Both the position numbers and the translations under genes were made by a program. Shown here one piece after another: positions 32,107 through 39,635 of a stretch of 52,368 nt of DNA. The notes below the pieces were generated by a model. That model saw nothing but the letters and a program-made list of their open reading frames with translations, was not told the origin of the DNA and made no database searches. The number at the start of each line of letters is the position of its first letter. The first letter of the stretch is position 1. Origin of the DNA: a virus; IMG/VR virus record IMGVR_UViG_3300010401_000336, positions 1-52,368 of that record, one strand, 5' to 3'.

Positions 32107-34569
32107 TCACCAAGTCTCTAAAGGTTTCGGAGCAGCTGCGGCGAGCTGGTCGATGTAGGTCCAGTCGGGGTTCGCCCACATGTCGCCGCCGAGCATCAGC
32201 TCGGTGAAGGCCCACACAAGTGCGTCCATGCGGTCCGGGCTCTTCGTGGAGAACGCGGGGTCCCACGTGACCATCTGGTCTTCTAGCTGGGCGAAGCAGC
32301 CAACGTGGTGGATGCGGCCCTGCTCGTAGAGCGCAGCGATCGGCTCAGCTCGCACGGTCTTGCCGCGGGAGGCGCGAACCTTGGTGACCGCGAGATTCGG
32401 TCCCGCAGTCCTGATGTTCGCTTCCACGAGGTCGCCACCGTTGTTGACCTCGGCGATCACCCGGTCGGCTTCGTGCCGGCTATAGACGCCCAACACCTGC
32501 TGCGCCCACTGATTCGGTGTCGCCGCCGTCATCGACGCGTCCTCGATCACGTAGCCGTGACCGTTCACGCCGATGCCGGCGCATATGATGCCGGTCTCGT
32601 CGCTGTCCTCGCTGGACGAAACGGCCGGGTCAACCGCAACGATCACCCGCTGCATTGCGGGCATGTCGCCCGACTTGATGCGCAGCTCCTCGATGCGCCC
32701 GCGCTTCCAGAGCGCCCCGGGAGCGTCGTCCAAGACCTCGCCGTCGAGCTCCTGGCGACCTAGCCGGGTGCCCTCGTACTTCTGGACAATCTGCGCCAGG
32801 AAGGTCGGCGCTAGGTTTGATCGGTTATCGGCGGTGCGGCCCCGGGAGACCACCACGTCGCGGCCCTCACGCTTGAGTAGCCCGCGGATGATCTCCGTCG
32901 GTCGCGGGGTGGTCGCGATGACGGCGCGCGGATGCTTGCCCACGCGAAGCGAAAGCATCGCCTGGTCCCACGCTTCGGGGTAGCGCCAGGCGGCCAGCTC
33001 GTCGGCGACGAAAAGGTCGATGCCGGGACCACGGAAACGGTCAGGCTCGTCCGCTGAGTAAAGTCTTGCCCTGGCCCCGTTCGGCCAGGTGAGCCGGCTT
33101 TTGCTGGGCTCATAGGTCGGTCGGTTCCACTTGCGTGAGACCGCAAGGAACCCGCTCACGCCCTCAACGAGAACGTCGCGAACGTCGGCTGCGGTTGCGC
33201 CGGCGATGCCGATGCGTCCCGCCCTGCCAGACTCAACTTCGGACTGAACGAACTCGACGAGCGAGCGCGTATTGTGCGTCGGGATCATGGACCGCGACGC
33301 GAGGAAAAGATGACTCGGTGAGTCGACCTGGATACACCGTACCGGCACTGACGGTCGAGGCCTGATCTCGGTTATGTACCGACGGTGTACTCGGTTCGCT
33401 TGCCCCTTGCCCGAATGCTGCCTTGCTAGCTTTCGCTGCAACCGAAAAACTTGGGTATGCGGGGTGAACGTGGTTCGGTACCGAGGCCCACAATCTCGGC
33501 CCTTTAGAGTTGCGCGCTCTTCGCGTAACGTCGGCTTGAAACCAAGCGAGACACAGAGTTCAAAGAAGCCATCGGCTAGCGCCTTGCTTACTACCAAGAA
33601 TTCGCAATGCCCAGACGGCGTAACGCTCCCATCCGTGTCCATTAGGCCCTGAAGCAGGGCCAGCCTCTGACCGGCCGAGGCTCGAAGGTAGGTCTGCGGG
33701 ATGTGCTTGTTCTTCCGCACGCCAAGTCCACGGAGCTTTCGAATGAAGCCGCCGTCCGCTTGGCCAAGTCGATATCGTACGGCCCTCGATCTGATATCTT
33801 TACGAGGCGGCCCCACTTCACAGCCGGCAGCTCTCAGGAGCCCTGGCAATTCGCCATCCGCACTCGTGACCGTCGGATCACGGGAATCACCGTCACCCAG
33901 CCAGACTCCGAAAACGTACGGATCGATCGGCAGTGCCGCGGCAGGAAGCTGCAATTCCTGCGTCAAGTCAATCGAGTGGTTTCGCTCGCGACCGCCGTAT
34001 AGAAGCGTCTCACGGATCTGCTCGGTGGTGACAATAGAGGCGAAAAGCCTAGGCCTGCACTGTGTCCGCTCAGTCCTGCTGCTTGCGCCGCGAATCCTTC
34101 GTGTTTCTGCTTTGCGTACCGCGTGCGTCTTGGTCAGCCACTGATGCTCAGCATCCGCGACCATCACCGTTCCGTCATCGAAAACTACATCATAACAGAC
34201 GTGGTCTTGCATGACCTGCGTGACGAAAGTCACACGACACGGCTTTCCGCATTCATCGAAAACAGTGTCGCCAACGGCAACCTGCCCCATCGTGGTCCAG
34301 CCGCTCGGAGTCGGTATCTCCACGGCGCAGCTTAGCGCTTTACCGAATCCGCGTCCAGCGAGGAGAAGCCAGATCGTCCACCAGTCACCCGGCGGCGGAA
34401 GCTGGTTCGGTCGTGCCCAGAATCCCCATTCGCATGGGCCAAGCGGGTCGGTGCCGAGTAGCTCTAGCTCCGCCTCACTCAGGCTTACTATCGCCGCCGC
34501 TCGTTGCTCCGGCGGTAGTGCCAGTAGCCGCGAGGCCAGCGATTCGCTCGAGGAGTGCGCCCCTTGCAT
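32107..34569 (-). CDS. terL: Large terminase with intein in Walker A
   Basis: An 820-residue precursor (464 after splicing). N-extein 1-77: SEAELELLGTDP, WARPNQLPPPGDWW, LLLAGRGFGK. Intein 78-433. C-extein from Thr434: TRSLVEFVQSEVESGRAG, Walker B IDLFVADELAAWR, motif III AVIATTPRP, then the nuclease domain with AVDPAVSSSEDSDETGI, VIAEVNNGGD and SPDRMDALVWAFTELML. Splicing restores GRGFGKTRS, the packaging ATPase P-loop. It overlaps the small terminase gene by 95 bases. It cuts and pumps phage DNA into proheads. The N-terminal helical part (ALPPEQRAAAIVSL) is also typical, so the overlapping start at 34569 is credible. Confidence 0.93.
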   Translation of the reverse strand: MQGAHSSSESLASRLLALPPEQRAAAIVSLSEAELELLGTDPLGPCEWGFWARPNQLPPPGDWWTIWLLLAGRGFGKALSCAVEIPTPSGWTTMGQVAVGDTVFDECGKPCRVTFVTQVMQDHVCYDVVFDDGTVMVADAEHQWLTKTHAVRKAETRRIRGASSRTERTQCRPRLFASIVTTEQIRETLLYGGRERNHSIDLTQELQLPAAALPIDPYVFGVWLGDGDSRDPTVTSADGELPGLLRAAGCEVGPPRKDIRSRAVRYRLGQADGGFIRKLRGLGVRKNKHIPQTYLRASAGQRLALLQGLMDTDGSVTPSGHCEFLVVSKALADGFFELCVSLGFKPTLREERATLKGRDCGPRYRTTFTPHTQVFRLQRKLARQHSGKGQANRVHRRYITEIRPRPSVPVRCIQVDSPSHLFLASRSMIPTHNTRSLVEFVQSEVESGRAGRIGIAGATAADVRDVLVEGVSGFLAVSRKWNRPTYEPSKSRLTWPNGARARLYSADEPDRFRGPGIDLFVADELAAWRYPEAWDQAMLSLRVGKHPRAVIATTPRPTEIIRGLLKREGRDVVVSRGRTADNRSNLAPTFLAQIVQKYEGTRLGRQELDGEVLDDAPGALWKRGRIEELRIKSGDMPAMQRVIVAVDPAVSSSEDSDETGIICAGIGVNGHGYVIEDASMTAATPNQWAQQVLGVYSRHEADRVIAEVNNGGDLVEANIRTAGPNLAVTKVRASRGKTVRAEPIAALYEQGRIHHVGCFAQLEDQMVTWDPAFSTKSPDRMDALVWAFTELMLGGDMWANPDWTYIDQLAAAAPKPLETW
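33271..34338 (-). mobile_element. Class 3-type intein with LAGLIDADG endonuclease
   Basis: 356 residues (78-433 of TerL), inserted between the Lys and Thr of Walker A. Starts ALSCAVEIPTPSGWTTMGQV, so residue 1 is Ala rather than Cys or Ser. Ends SRSMIPTHN followed by Thr. The class 3 Trp-Cys-Thr set is present: W67 (ADAEHQW, block B), C335 (VPVRCIQVDS, block F), T354 (PTHN, block G). Two LAGLIDADG-like motifs, YVFGVWLGDGDS (about 141-152) and ALLQGLMDTDGSV (227-239), mark an inserted homing endonuclease. Splicing would run through Cys335 and Asn356. The endonuclease would cut an intein-free terL at the same codons. Class assigned from motif reading. Confidence 0.88.
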
Positions 34570-34990
34570 CGATCGCGATCGGCGCCCCGTCGGCGCCAGT
34601 CAATTCTTTCTTTTCGGGGGCGTATAGGCCGAGCAGCTTGGCTCGCTGGTCTTGAATCTTGACCAGCCGGTCGAGCGCTTTCAGCTGGAGCTCGTCGCCG
34701 TCTTCAGCTGTCGGCGCGCTGGTCAGCACTGCCTCGACGACGCTGAGCGCTCGCTCGAGTCTGGCAAGCTCCGTCCCGCGTTCGGCCTGGATGTACTCCT
34801 GGGCCTCGTCCGCGATCTCGGCCATCGCAGTCCGCACATCAAGGTGCGCAGTAGCGAGCCCGATGCCGAGCGTATCGGCGATTTCCTGGAAGCCTTTGCC
34901 CTTGGCCCGCAGCTTCACCGCCTCGGCACGCCTGAGCGCGATTCGGTCCTGATCAGCTGTCGTTGGTCGCCCACCCTTTTCGGTGGTCAT
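34475..34990 (-). CDS. terS: Small terminase subunit (HTH)
   Basis: A 171-residue protein with a helix-turn-helix near the start (EAVKLRAKGKGFQEIADTLG, IGLATAHLDV), a helical middle (EYIQAERGTELARLERALSV) that would oligomerise, and a C-terminal part with RLVKIQDQRAKLLGLYAPEK. The 'R..(A)..L.GL.AP.K' ending is common in small terminases. Its product recognises the packaging start and recruits the large subunit. It overlaps terL by 95 bases and starts 24 bases before the P-loop gene's stop. Confidence 0.8.
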   Translation of the reverse strand: MTTEKGGRPTTADQDRIALRRAEAVKLRAKGKGFQEIADTLGIGLATAHLDVRTAMAEIADEAQEYIQAERGTELARLERALSVVEAVLTSAPTAEDGDELQLKALDRLVKIQDQRAKLLGLYAPEKKELTGADGAPIAIDARGALLERIAGLAATGTTAGATSGGDSKPE

Positions 34991-35014
34991 GTCTTTTCGG
35001 GTTCAGCTGGTCGG

Positions 35015-35392
35015 TCAAACTTCGACCACCGGTGTCCGCCCACCGTCCCGCTCAACCCACTGCCCGAACACCGTCCGGATCGCCTTAGCCTGCCTGGCCT
35101 GCCCGTCCGTGTGCTCCTGATGCGGAACACCGAGCCAGATGGCCACGTCGACCGTGAGACCTGCTCGCAGCGCATTGGCCGCCTTGACTCCCTCGAGCAC
35201 GAAGGCCGGGGTGTCTTTGAGCGAATCAGCGATGATGGCCCCGCCACCCGTCTGGGGCAGGATGCCGATGAAATCGTCGGTGTGCACCACGTCACGGCCG
35301 TCGGTGGCCGTGTTGGCCAGCGTCGTCTTCCCACACCGGGCTGGACCGCAGATGGCCACTCGGGGCAGTGCGAGCGCTTCGGCTACGGTCAT
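35015..35392 (-). CDS. P-loop nucleotide-binding protein
   Basis: A 125-residue protein with Walker A GPARCGKTTLA (16-25), a short strand (VVHTDDFIG) and a Lys/Arg-containing lid-like portion (GQARQAKAIRTVFGQWVERD). Overall size and 'GP..(C)GK(T/S)T' then 'TDDF' fit compact P-loop kinases that phosphorylate nucleotides or small molecules, and small packaging-linked ATPases. The Asp in VAIWLG.P may be in the Walker B strand. It overlaps the preceding 69-residue gene by ATGA. Substrate unknown; too short for full deoxynucleotide kinase. Confidence 0.65.
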   Translation of the reverse strand: MTVAEALALPRVAICGPARCGKTTLANTATDGRDVVHTDDFIGILPQTGGGAIIADSLKDTPAFVLEGVKAANALRAGLTVDVAIWLGVPHQEHTDGQARQAKAIRTVFGQWVERDGGRTPVVEV

Positions 35393-35598
35393 GCCGTCTC
35401 GTCCGGCAGCTCGTTCTCGGGTAACCGGGAAAGCTGCCTGGAGATCATTAGCTCGCCGATGGAGACGCGCAGCGGCAAGTTCGATTCGCGCCAGCCGTGT
35501 GGTGTCGGGCGTGGTGCTTTGCGGGTGACCGGGCGCGTTGTCGCGTTCCGGCCGCGGTAGGCTTGGGTGGCTGGGAGGGTTTGGGCGGCCGGGGTCAT
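35389..35598 (-). CDS. Small basic protein, unknown
   Basis: A 69-residue protein with a strongly basic N-terminal half (AYRGRNATTRPVTRKAPRPT) and a C-terminal amphipathic helix (VSIGELMISRQLSRLPENEL). It is joined by ATGA overlaps to genes on both sides. The basic start suggests nucleic-acid contact; no family recognised. Confidence 0.5.
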   Translation of the reverse strand: MTPAAQTLPATQAYRGRNATTRPVTRKAPRPTPHGWRESNLPLRVSIGELMISRQLSRLPENELPDETA

Positions 35599-35822
35599 GC
35601 CACGAGGGCTACGGTTTTGGTCACGAGCAGGCAGACTTTGCCGGCGTCAACGCCCGCGGGGACGTGGTGAGTTTTTGAAGCGCAGGCTGGGCAGAGGACC
35701 GTATGGCAGTCCGAGCAACTCATGCCTGAGCACTCGCCCTTGGCCTTCAGGTCCACCCCGCACTCGCCGCAGTACCAGGTGAGCCATGCCCAGCCGGTTG
35801 GGTGGTGGCGGAGTGTCAACAT
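35595..35822 (-). CDS. Zinc-ribbon protein
   Basis: A 75-residue protein with CGECGVDLKAKGECSGMSC, then CSDCHTVLCPACASKTHHVP. Several C-x2-C pairs suggest two zinc knuckles. It starts ATG 35822 and ends in ATGA overlap with the basic 69-residue gene. Small zinc proteins are common phage regulators or host-takeover factors. Role unknown. Confidence 0.6.
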   Translation of the reverse strand: MLTLRHHPTGWAWLTWYCGECGVDLKAKGECSGMSCSDCHTVLCPACASKTHHVPAGVDAGKVCLLVTKTVALVA

Positions 35823-35894
35823 GTCTGGTGAGCGGGAGCGTGCACGCGCGGGGCTCCTAACCCCCTAATCGGCGCACGTGGGCGCACACATTGC

Positions 35895-36209
35895 CTACAC
35901 CGGGATACCTATCTTGGTTGCCGCCTTGGCCGACCACTCGGCGTAGCGCTCCATGATCTTCTGCAACGCGGCGACATGTAAGCGAATGTCGTCTATTTCT
36001 GGGAGCGCGATCCCGTCCGACTTCTCGGCGGACAGCGACTCCAAAACCGCCTTCATGGGCACCAGCCAAATTCGTCTTTTGCTGTGCGTGCCCCGTCGGA
36101 GCCGTGACTTGAACTTCCGGTACACGTTGGAGCGGTGACGGCCAAGGATCGCGGCAGCCTCGGCCAGGGTCAGCTCGGCCGGGAGGCGTTTCGGGTCGGT
36201 GGCTTTCAA
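35895..36209 (-). CDS. Helix-turn-helix DNA-binding protein
   Basis: A 104-residue protein. TLAEAAAILGRHRSNVYRKF, followed by KRRIWLVPMKAVLESL, forms an HTH with the following beta hairpin used to bind DNA (MerR/excisionase-like 'L(T/S)..EAA..LGR....(V)YR...' pattern). The C-terminal half is helical (IRLHVAALQKIMERYAEWSA). It is the best candidate for a late or packaging-region regulator in this window. It overlaps the 171-residue gene by ATGA. It could be a helper for terminase or lysogeny control. Confidence 0.65.
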   Translation of the reverse strand: MKATDPKRLPAELTLAEAAAILGRHRSNVYRKFKSRLRRGTHSKRRIWLVPMKAVLESLSAEKSDGIALPEIDDIRLHVAALQKIMERYAEWSAKAATKIGIPV

Positions 36210-36721
36210 TCGTCCTCGTCGCTCGGGAACGAGACCATCAGGCCCGAGAACACGAGGTCGAATCGGCGCAAAACCTGCTCCATCCGGTTTACGGGGCCGA
36301 GCTTTCCGACCCGGCTTGCCGCTACCGCATAGGCTTCCTGGGCCAGTTTCAGGAACTTGGCTCCCTTTGGGGCCGAGTCGTCGTACTTGGTGGCCGTGGC
36401 TCCGTACGCAGCGCGTAGTGTCATGCTGGCGGAAGGCTGCTCTTTCTTCCCATCGCAGATGTACGGCATGTGCCGATCGGCCTCCTGAAGCCGGCGGTAC
36501 ACCGTCGCCATGAAGTAGTGGCCGGCGCCGCCGGAGTACTGGTGTGCCCTGCCAAATGGGTCGGAGCGGGCCCCGCCCTCCGCGTTCATGCTGGGGACCC
36601 GAGGCTCGTAGCCGAAGTACTCGCCGACTTCGTTCGCGAGGTCCATGCCCCAGGTTCTGCGCTTGGGTTTCTCTGACTTGACGACCGGTACCAGCCCGGT
36701 GGTCATTGATTGGGAATCCAT
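36206..36721 (-). CDS. Unknown 171-residue protein
   Basis: A mainly helical protein between an HNH gene and the HTH gene. Contains EKPKRRTWGMDLANEVGEYF and DPFGRAHQYSGGAGHYFMAT, then VYRRLQEADRHMPYICDGKK and KGAKFLKLAQEAYAVAASRV. No catalytic motif I recognise. It starts ATG 36721 (another ATG is five codons in) and ends in ATGA overlap. Confidence 0.55.
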   Translation of the reverse strand: MDSQSMTTGLVPVVKSEKPKRRTWGMDLANEVGEYFGYEPRVPSMNAEGGARSDPFGRAHQYSGGAGHYFMATVYRRLQEADRHMPYICDGKKEQPSASMTLRAAYGATATKYDDSAPKGAKFLKLAQEAYAVAASRVGKLGPVNRMEQVLRRFDLVFSGLMVSFPSDEDD

Positions 36722-36770
36722 GCTAGCTTGCCCTTCCAGAACCCGCCGCCAAGCAGTTCTAAGGGCCGCG

Positions 36771-37340
36771 CTAGTCTTCCGTTGACTTCGCGGCCTTTCT
36801 CATATTCGCCGCAGCCATTGCTCGGCGCCCGAAGAACTCGACTATCCCCTGGGCGCCAAGCCACTCAAGGCCAACGCGATCGGACTTCCTGGAGTTGCAG
36901 AGCGCGCATGCGGGCACCACGTTGCTTTCGTCCGTCACACCGCCGGCTGACACCGGCACCACGTGCTCAAGCTGTAGCGGCCATACCCTGAGCCCACAGT
37001 ACGCACAGCAGCCTTGATGCGCCCTAACCATGCGGCGCCACGCCTCGGGCGTCAGGTCTCCTCCTGCGCGGAGATTGTTGATGCGTACCTGAGCCTCAGA
37101 TCCAGTGAAGCGCGGACCGGGCTTGTTCTTGCGAGCCGTACCATCCTTCTTTTGGATGTGGGTCGTGATGTCCCTGTACACCTCGGCCACCAACCTTGCC
37201 TCGTCTGTCGGGGTGGCGCATTCATCGAATAGGTCGTCGACCGTCTTTTCATCGTCGCCCTCTTCTTCTGGGTACGCAGGGTAAAAAAGATTGCTTCTGA
37301 TCATATCCGCTGCACCGAGGCCAGCTCGGTGTCCTTTCAC
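36771..37340 (-). CDS. HNH endonuclease, next to terminase
   Basis: A 189-residue protein. ARLVAEVYRDITTHIQKKDG is followed by the HNH fold CCAYCGLRVWPLQLEHVVPV, then SAGGVTDESNVVPACALCNS and RKSDRVGLEWLGAQG. C-x2-C pairs (CAYC...CALC), the H of 'LEHVVPVS.GG' and N of 'ESNVVPAC..CN' show an intact zinc-stabilised HNH active site. HNH genes near terminase often take part in packaging cleavage; a free-standing homing role is possible. Start may be GTG 37340 or ATG at MIRSN (37304). Confidence 0.82.
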   Translation of the reverse strand: MKGHRAGLGAADMIRSNLFYPAYPEEEGDDEKTVDDLFDECATPTDEARLVAEVYRDITTHIQKKDGTARKNKPGPRFTGSEAQVRINNLRAGGDLTPEAWRRMVRAHQGCCAYCGLRVWPLQLEHVVPVSAGGVTDESNVVPACALCNSRKSDRVGLEWLGAQGIVEFFGRRAMAAANMRKAAKSTED

Positions 37341-37380
37341 TTTCTCCGTCTTCTTCCCGAGCGCCCGCCAAGGTGCTCGA

Positions 37381-37407
37381 AAGGCCCGCCCTAACCGGTG
37401 GGCTTTT
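37381..37407 (+). terminator. Terminator-like hairpin between early and packaging regions
   Basis: AAGGCCCGCC / GGTGGGCTTT around CTAA-CC forms ten pairs (two G-U) on the plus strand and is followed by a T-rich stretch. On the minus strand the arms still pair except for two A-C mismatches, followed by TTT. The hairpin directly follows the stop of the last early gene (37408), so it may end the early operon, less strongly than its plus-strand direction. Confidence 0.42.
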
Positions 37408-37608
37408 CTATTTCACCCACTCCCCCAGCCTCTCCCTCGCCATCCTCTTCGCCTTCTTGCTGCCGTGCTTCTCCACGCTAAAGCTGGTGCACCGGGCCTT
37501 CCCGTCCCGCATCCTAGCCCACACCTGCCAGTGGTCGTGAGGCCGAGCTCGCTGCACTTTCCAGACGCGCTTGACGTAGCCGTAGGGGCGAGGGATTTCG
37601 GGGGTCAT
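37408..37608 (-). CDS. AP2/Arm-like small DNA-binding protein
   Basis: A 66-residue protein. I choose ATG 37608 (overlap ATGA with the upstream gene). Its sequence MTPEIPRPYGYVKRVWKVQR, then HWQVWARMRDGKARCTSFSV and GSKKAKRMARERLGEWVK, gives three strands then a helix. This is the fold of AP2 or integrase Arm-type DNA-binding domains ('W.(V/A).(I/V)...G(K)...SFSV..(H/Y)G...A...A.'). A regulatory role or homing-linked DNA binding is likely. Final gene of the early operon. Confidence 0.6.
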   Translation of the reverse strand: MTPEIPRPYGYVKRVWKVQRARPHDHWQVWARMRDGKARCTSFSVEKHGSKKAKRMARERLGEWVK

Positions 37609-37868
37609 CGCTTCACCATCCCCACCGGCTTCAACGGCTTCACAAACTCCTCCAAGACCGGCGGCTGCCGCACCACCCGCCCACTCACACTCCCCCAAGG
37701 CACCGCCGCAGCGTTGAAGCTTTCCCCATTCCGATACCCCGTCCCCTTCTGCTTCGGCCGCTTCGCCTTCACGGCGCTACTCGGCGGGCGGCCGAGATCG
37801 CTTGGCACCGGGGCGGGCTCGGGGTCGATGCCGGCGTCGAGGTGGGGGAGGGCGTCGGGGTCGATCAT
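37605..37868 (-). CDS. Unknown Pro-rich early protein
   Basis: An 87-residue protein of low complexity: MIDPDALPHLDAGIDPEPAP, then VPSDLGRPPSSAVKAKRPKQ and PPVLEEFVKPLKPVGMVKR. The basic centre and prolines suggest an unfolded adaptor. Overlap ATGA with the AP2-like gene. No family recognised. Confidence 0.45.
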   Translation of the reverse strand: MIDPDALPHLDAGIDPEPAPVPSDLGRPPSSAVKAKRPKQKGTGYRNGESFNAAAVPWGSVSGRVVRQPPVLEEFVKPLKPVGMVKR

Positions 37869-37900
37869 GGTTTCCCCTTCTCAAACTTCTCCCGCAGCCG

Positions 37901-38218
37901 CTAGAATTCCCTGCGCTCGCGCTCCGCGGTTTGCTCTAGGCGTTCGCGCGCGACCGCGTTTCGGTGCGCCGCGTAATCGTCCTCGCTGATAATGCCTCGG
38001 TTTTTCAGGGCGTAGATATGATCGCCGTCGAGTTCAGGCTCCTCTAGGTAGTGGCTCCCCTCGTATCCGCTGTTGGAGGCGACCAGCGCGAATGCGTCAT
38101 CGAACTCAAGGATCAGTTCCTCATCGTAACCAGTGGTCGTCGACGCTTTCACGATCCTCTTGCCAACGCAATCCGCAAGCCTCACCCGCGGCTTGCTTGT
38201 CTTCGGAAACGGAATCAC
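37901..38218 (-). CDS. Unknown acidic 105-residue early protein
   Basis: A 105-residue protein: VRLADCVGKRIVKASTTTGY, DEELILEFDDAFALVASNSG, then YLEEPELDGDHIYALKNRGI and a charged helix (HRNAVARERLEQTAERERRE). The first half forms strands with acidic residues exposed ('D.(L)(I)L.F.D....') found in several small phage proteins of unknown role. Overlaps the previous gene by ATGA. Confidence 0.55.
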   Translation of the reverse strand: MIPFPKTSKPRVRLADCVGKRIVKASTTTGYDEELILEFDDAFALVASNSGYEGSHYLEEPELDGDHIYALKNRGIISEDDYAAHRNAVARERLEQTAERERREF

Positions 38219-38451
38219 CTCCCCCTCCGCTTCCCCTGCTCGTCTTGCGAGAGGCAGGACGCCGCCAGCGCGACCAGCTCGCCGAGCGAGCAGAGGCTCT
38301 CGTACGGTCCGGGGAGCGCGGCGACCCGGGAATTCAGCGGCCAGCCTTCCGCGCGTCGCAGCACCTTGGCGGCGATGGTGCTCACCCGATCGCTGGTCTC
38401 CTTCCTCGGCCGGGGCCTGGTGGGGCGGCTGGGTTTGGGTTTCTTCTTCAT
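38215..38451 (-). CDS. Small Lys/Arg-rich early protein
   Basis: A 78-residue protein. Start ATG 38451 overlaps the membrane-protein gene's stop (ATGA). MKKKPKPSRPTRPRPRKETS is a basic Pro-rich tail. RVSTIAAKVLRRAEGWPLNS and SLCSLGELVALAASCLSQDE are two helices. It resembles small phage proteins with a 'VLR' helix and 'ALAASCLSQ' end, often near replication genes. Function unknown. Confidence 0.52.
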   Translation of the reverse strand: MKKKPKPSRPTRPRPRKETSDRVSTIAAKVLRRAEGWPLNSRVAALPGPYESLCSLGELVALAASCLSQDEQGKRRGR

Positions 38452-38630
38452 GGTTCTTCCTTCCAAAAGTACGCGAGGCAGGTCAATGCGAAGTTGAACA
38501 CGCATGCAATCGTGACGAAGATCGCCACCGGGTCACGATGGGCGCCCCTCTCGTCAGCGGCGACCATTGCGGAGAGCATCCCGACCATGAATAAGGTGCT
38601 CGTCTCGGTGAGGAATTCGCTGCGCCTCAC
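38448..38630 (-). CDS. Small membrane protein
   Basis: A 60-residue protein with two membrane segments: STLFMVGMLSAMVAADERG and VAIFVTIACVFNFALTCLAY, ending FWKEEP. The two spans with a short charged loop (DERGAHRDP) could make it a holin-like or superinfection-related protein, but it lies in the early operon far from the lysis block. Overlaps both neighbours by ATGA. Confidence 0.6.
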   Translation of the reverse strand: MRRSEFLTETSTLFMVGMLSAMVAADERGAHRDPVAIFVTIACVFNFALTCLAYFWKEEP

Positions 38631-39211
38631 GTTCCGCTCCCGTCGATGTACGCAATCAGCGCACTCAGCGCCGTCGTGATCTCAACCTGCCAACCCGACC
38701 CGGGTAGCACCGTGTTGCGAACCTGCCCGTCCACGAATTCGCGCGCCGACTTCTTGCCGCCTCGAACGAACGCGTCCTGGTCACCAACGTTCAGCCCGGT
38801 GACCACTGCGCCGCTAATGCCTGGCACCGGCCATTCCCTCCCGCGCGAATCGCGGCGGACGGGATCGGGTGGCACCGGGTCGACCGTGCGGTTCAGCTCG
38901 GGATAGTCGTCTGTTGCGGCGCGCGGGATGGCGGATTCGGAGGGGAGCGGCTGGTTGGGCCTCGCAAAATGAATCGCGGTCTCGCCGGGCCCGAACTCAG
39001 CACCGAGCGGAACGGTGAGCGCGGGCACGTGCACGTTCTTCGGCCCAGCTATCAGTTCGGAAATCTCGTGCTCCGGCGGGTTGAAATCCACTGCCATCTC
39101 GCGCACACGAACCCATCCGAGGTCGAGCATAGCGTCGGTGTCGGGCTCCCAAATCTCCGTAACGCCAGAGTCGTCTCGAACTTCGATGAAGAGGGATCGC
39201 TTGGTGGTCAA
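38627..39211 (-). CDS. Unknown 194-residue early protein
   Basis: I choose the TTG at 39211, preceded by AAGGAG five bases upstream and overlapping the stop of the 27-residue gene (TTGA). Starts LTTKRSLFIEVRDDSGVTEI; continues DAMLDLGWVRVREMAVDFNP, SELIAGPKNVHVPALTVPLG and a Pro-rich middle; ends QVRNTVLPGSGWQVEITTAL and SALIAYIDGSG. Strand-rich with a disordered centre. No family recognised. Confidence 0.5.
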   Translation of the reverse strand: MTTKRSLFIEVRDDSGVTEIWEPDTDAMLDLGWVRVREMAVDFNPPEHEISELIAGPKNVHVPALTVPLGAEFGPGETAIHFARPNQPLPSESAIPRAATDDYPELNRTVDPVPPDPVRRDSRGREWPVPGISGAVVTGLNVGDQDAFVRGGKKSAREFVDGQVRNTVLPGSGWQVEITTALSALIAYIDGSGT

Positions 39212-39291
39212 CGCTTCTCCTTGGCGCACTCCGGGCACACGCCATCGTCGGGGCGGTCGGAGCCGCAGTCACATTCCTCGATGACGCGCAT
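39208..39291 (-). CDS. 27-residue CxCGS micro-protein (copy 1)
   Basis: MRVIEECDCGSDRPDDGVCP then ECAKEKR. It has C-D-C-G-S-D and C-P-E-C, sufficient for one zinc site. ATG overlaps the stop of the 53-residue gene (TGATG) and its own TGA overlaps the TTG of the next gene. It also carries AAGGAG, the ribosome binding site of that gene, within its last codons. Shares (M)xx(L/I)(L/I)ExCxCGS with copies at 40690 and 41722. Existence inferred from tiling and shared motif. Confidence 0.55.
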   Translation of the reverse strand: MRVIEECDCGSDRPDDGVCPECAKEKR

Positions 39292-39452
39292 CAATCGGCG
39301 ACCCGTCTCCATCCCTCGGGCGCGCCCTCTCGCTGCTGGACGACCTCCCAGATCGCACCGAGCCCGCACAGTCCGACCGTCTCGTGCGTGTCGAACGAAC
39401 GCTCGTGCACCGCGTGGAGCACATCCAGTTCACTCACGAGGTAGCAGACCAT
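39291..39452 (-). CDS. Small 53-residue early protein
   Basis: MVCYLVSELDVLHAVHERSF, then DTHETVGLCGLGAIWEVVQQ and REGAPEGWRRVAD. ATG at 39452; stop overlaps the next ATG (TGATG). Two Cys residues and a W-rich helix, but no family recognised. It is too regular in codon use to be a chance frame, and it fills the gap between two supported genes. Confidence 0.5.
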   Translation of the reverse strand: MVCYLVSELDVLHAVHERSFDTHETVGLCGLGAIWEVVQQREGAPEGWRRVAD

Positions 39453-39464
39453 TGGATCGGCGCC

Positions 39465-39635
39465 TTAGTACATCTTGGCGCCGGCGGCATCGACGATATG
39501 GTGATGGCCGGTCTCAGAGTGCCCGACGATGAGCCGCCCACCATCCTCCTTCGCTGCCTTCGCGCCACCCGGCAACTTGTCGATCCTCCTGAACGCAACA
39601 TCGCCCTGGAATCCGCACTTCGTAATTTGCTTCAT
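39465..39635 (-). CDS. Small conserved GHSETGHHH protein
   Basis: A 56-residue protein. ATG 39635 overlaps the upstream stop (ATGA) and has GAGAGG upstream. MKQITKCGFQGDVAFRRIDK then GGRLIVGHSETGHHHIVDAA. Small proteins with 'G(D)V...R(I/V)..LP......(G)....(L)..GE(S/T)(T)GH.H' occur in many phages and bacterial genomes, usually next to the gene type found upstream here. The His cluster suggests metal binding. Function unknown. Confidence 0.65.
   Translation of the reverse strand: MKQITKCGFQGDVAFRRIDKLPGGAKAAKEDGGRLIVGHSETGHHHIVDAAGAKMY

Noticed and set aside
33135-34655. Plus-strand frames within the intein
   Set aside because: They are antisense of a coherent intein with splicing and endonuclease motifs.
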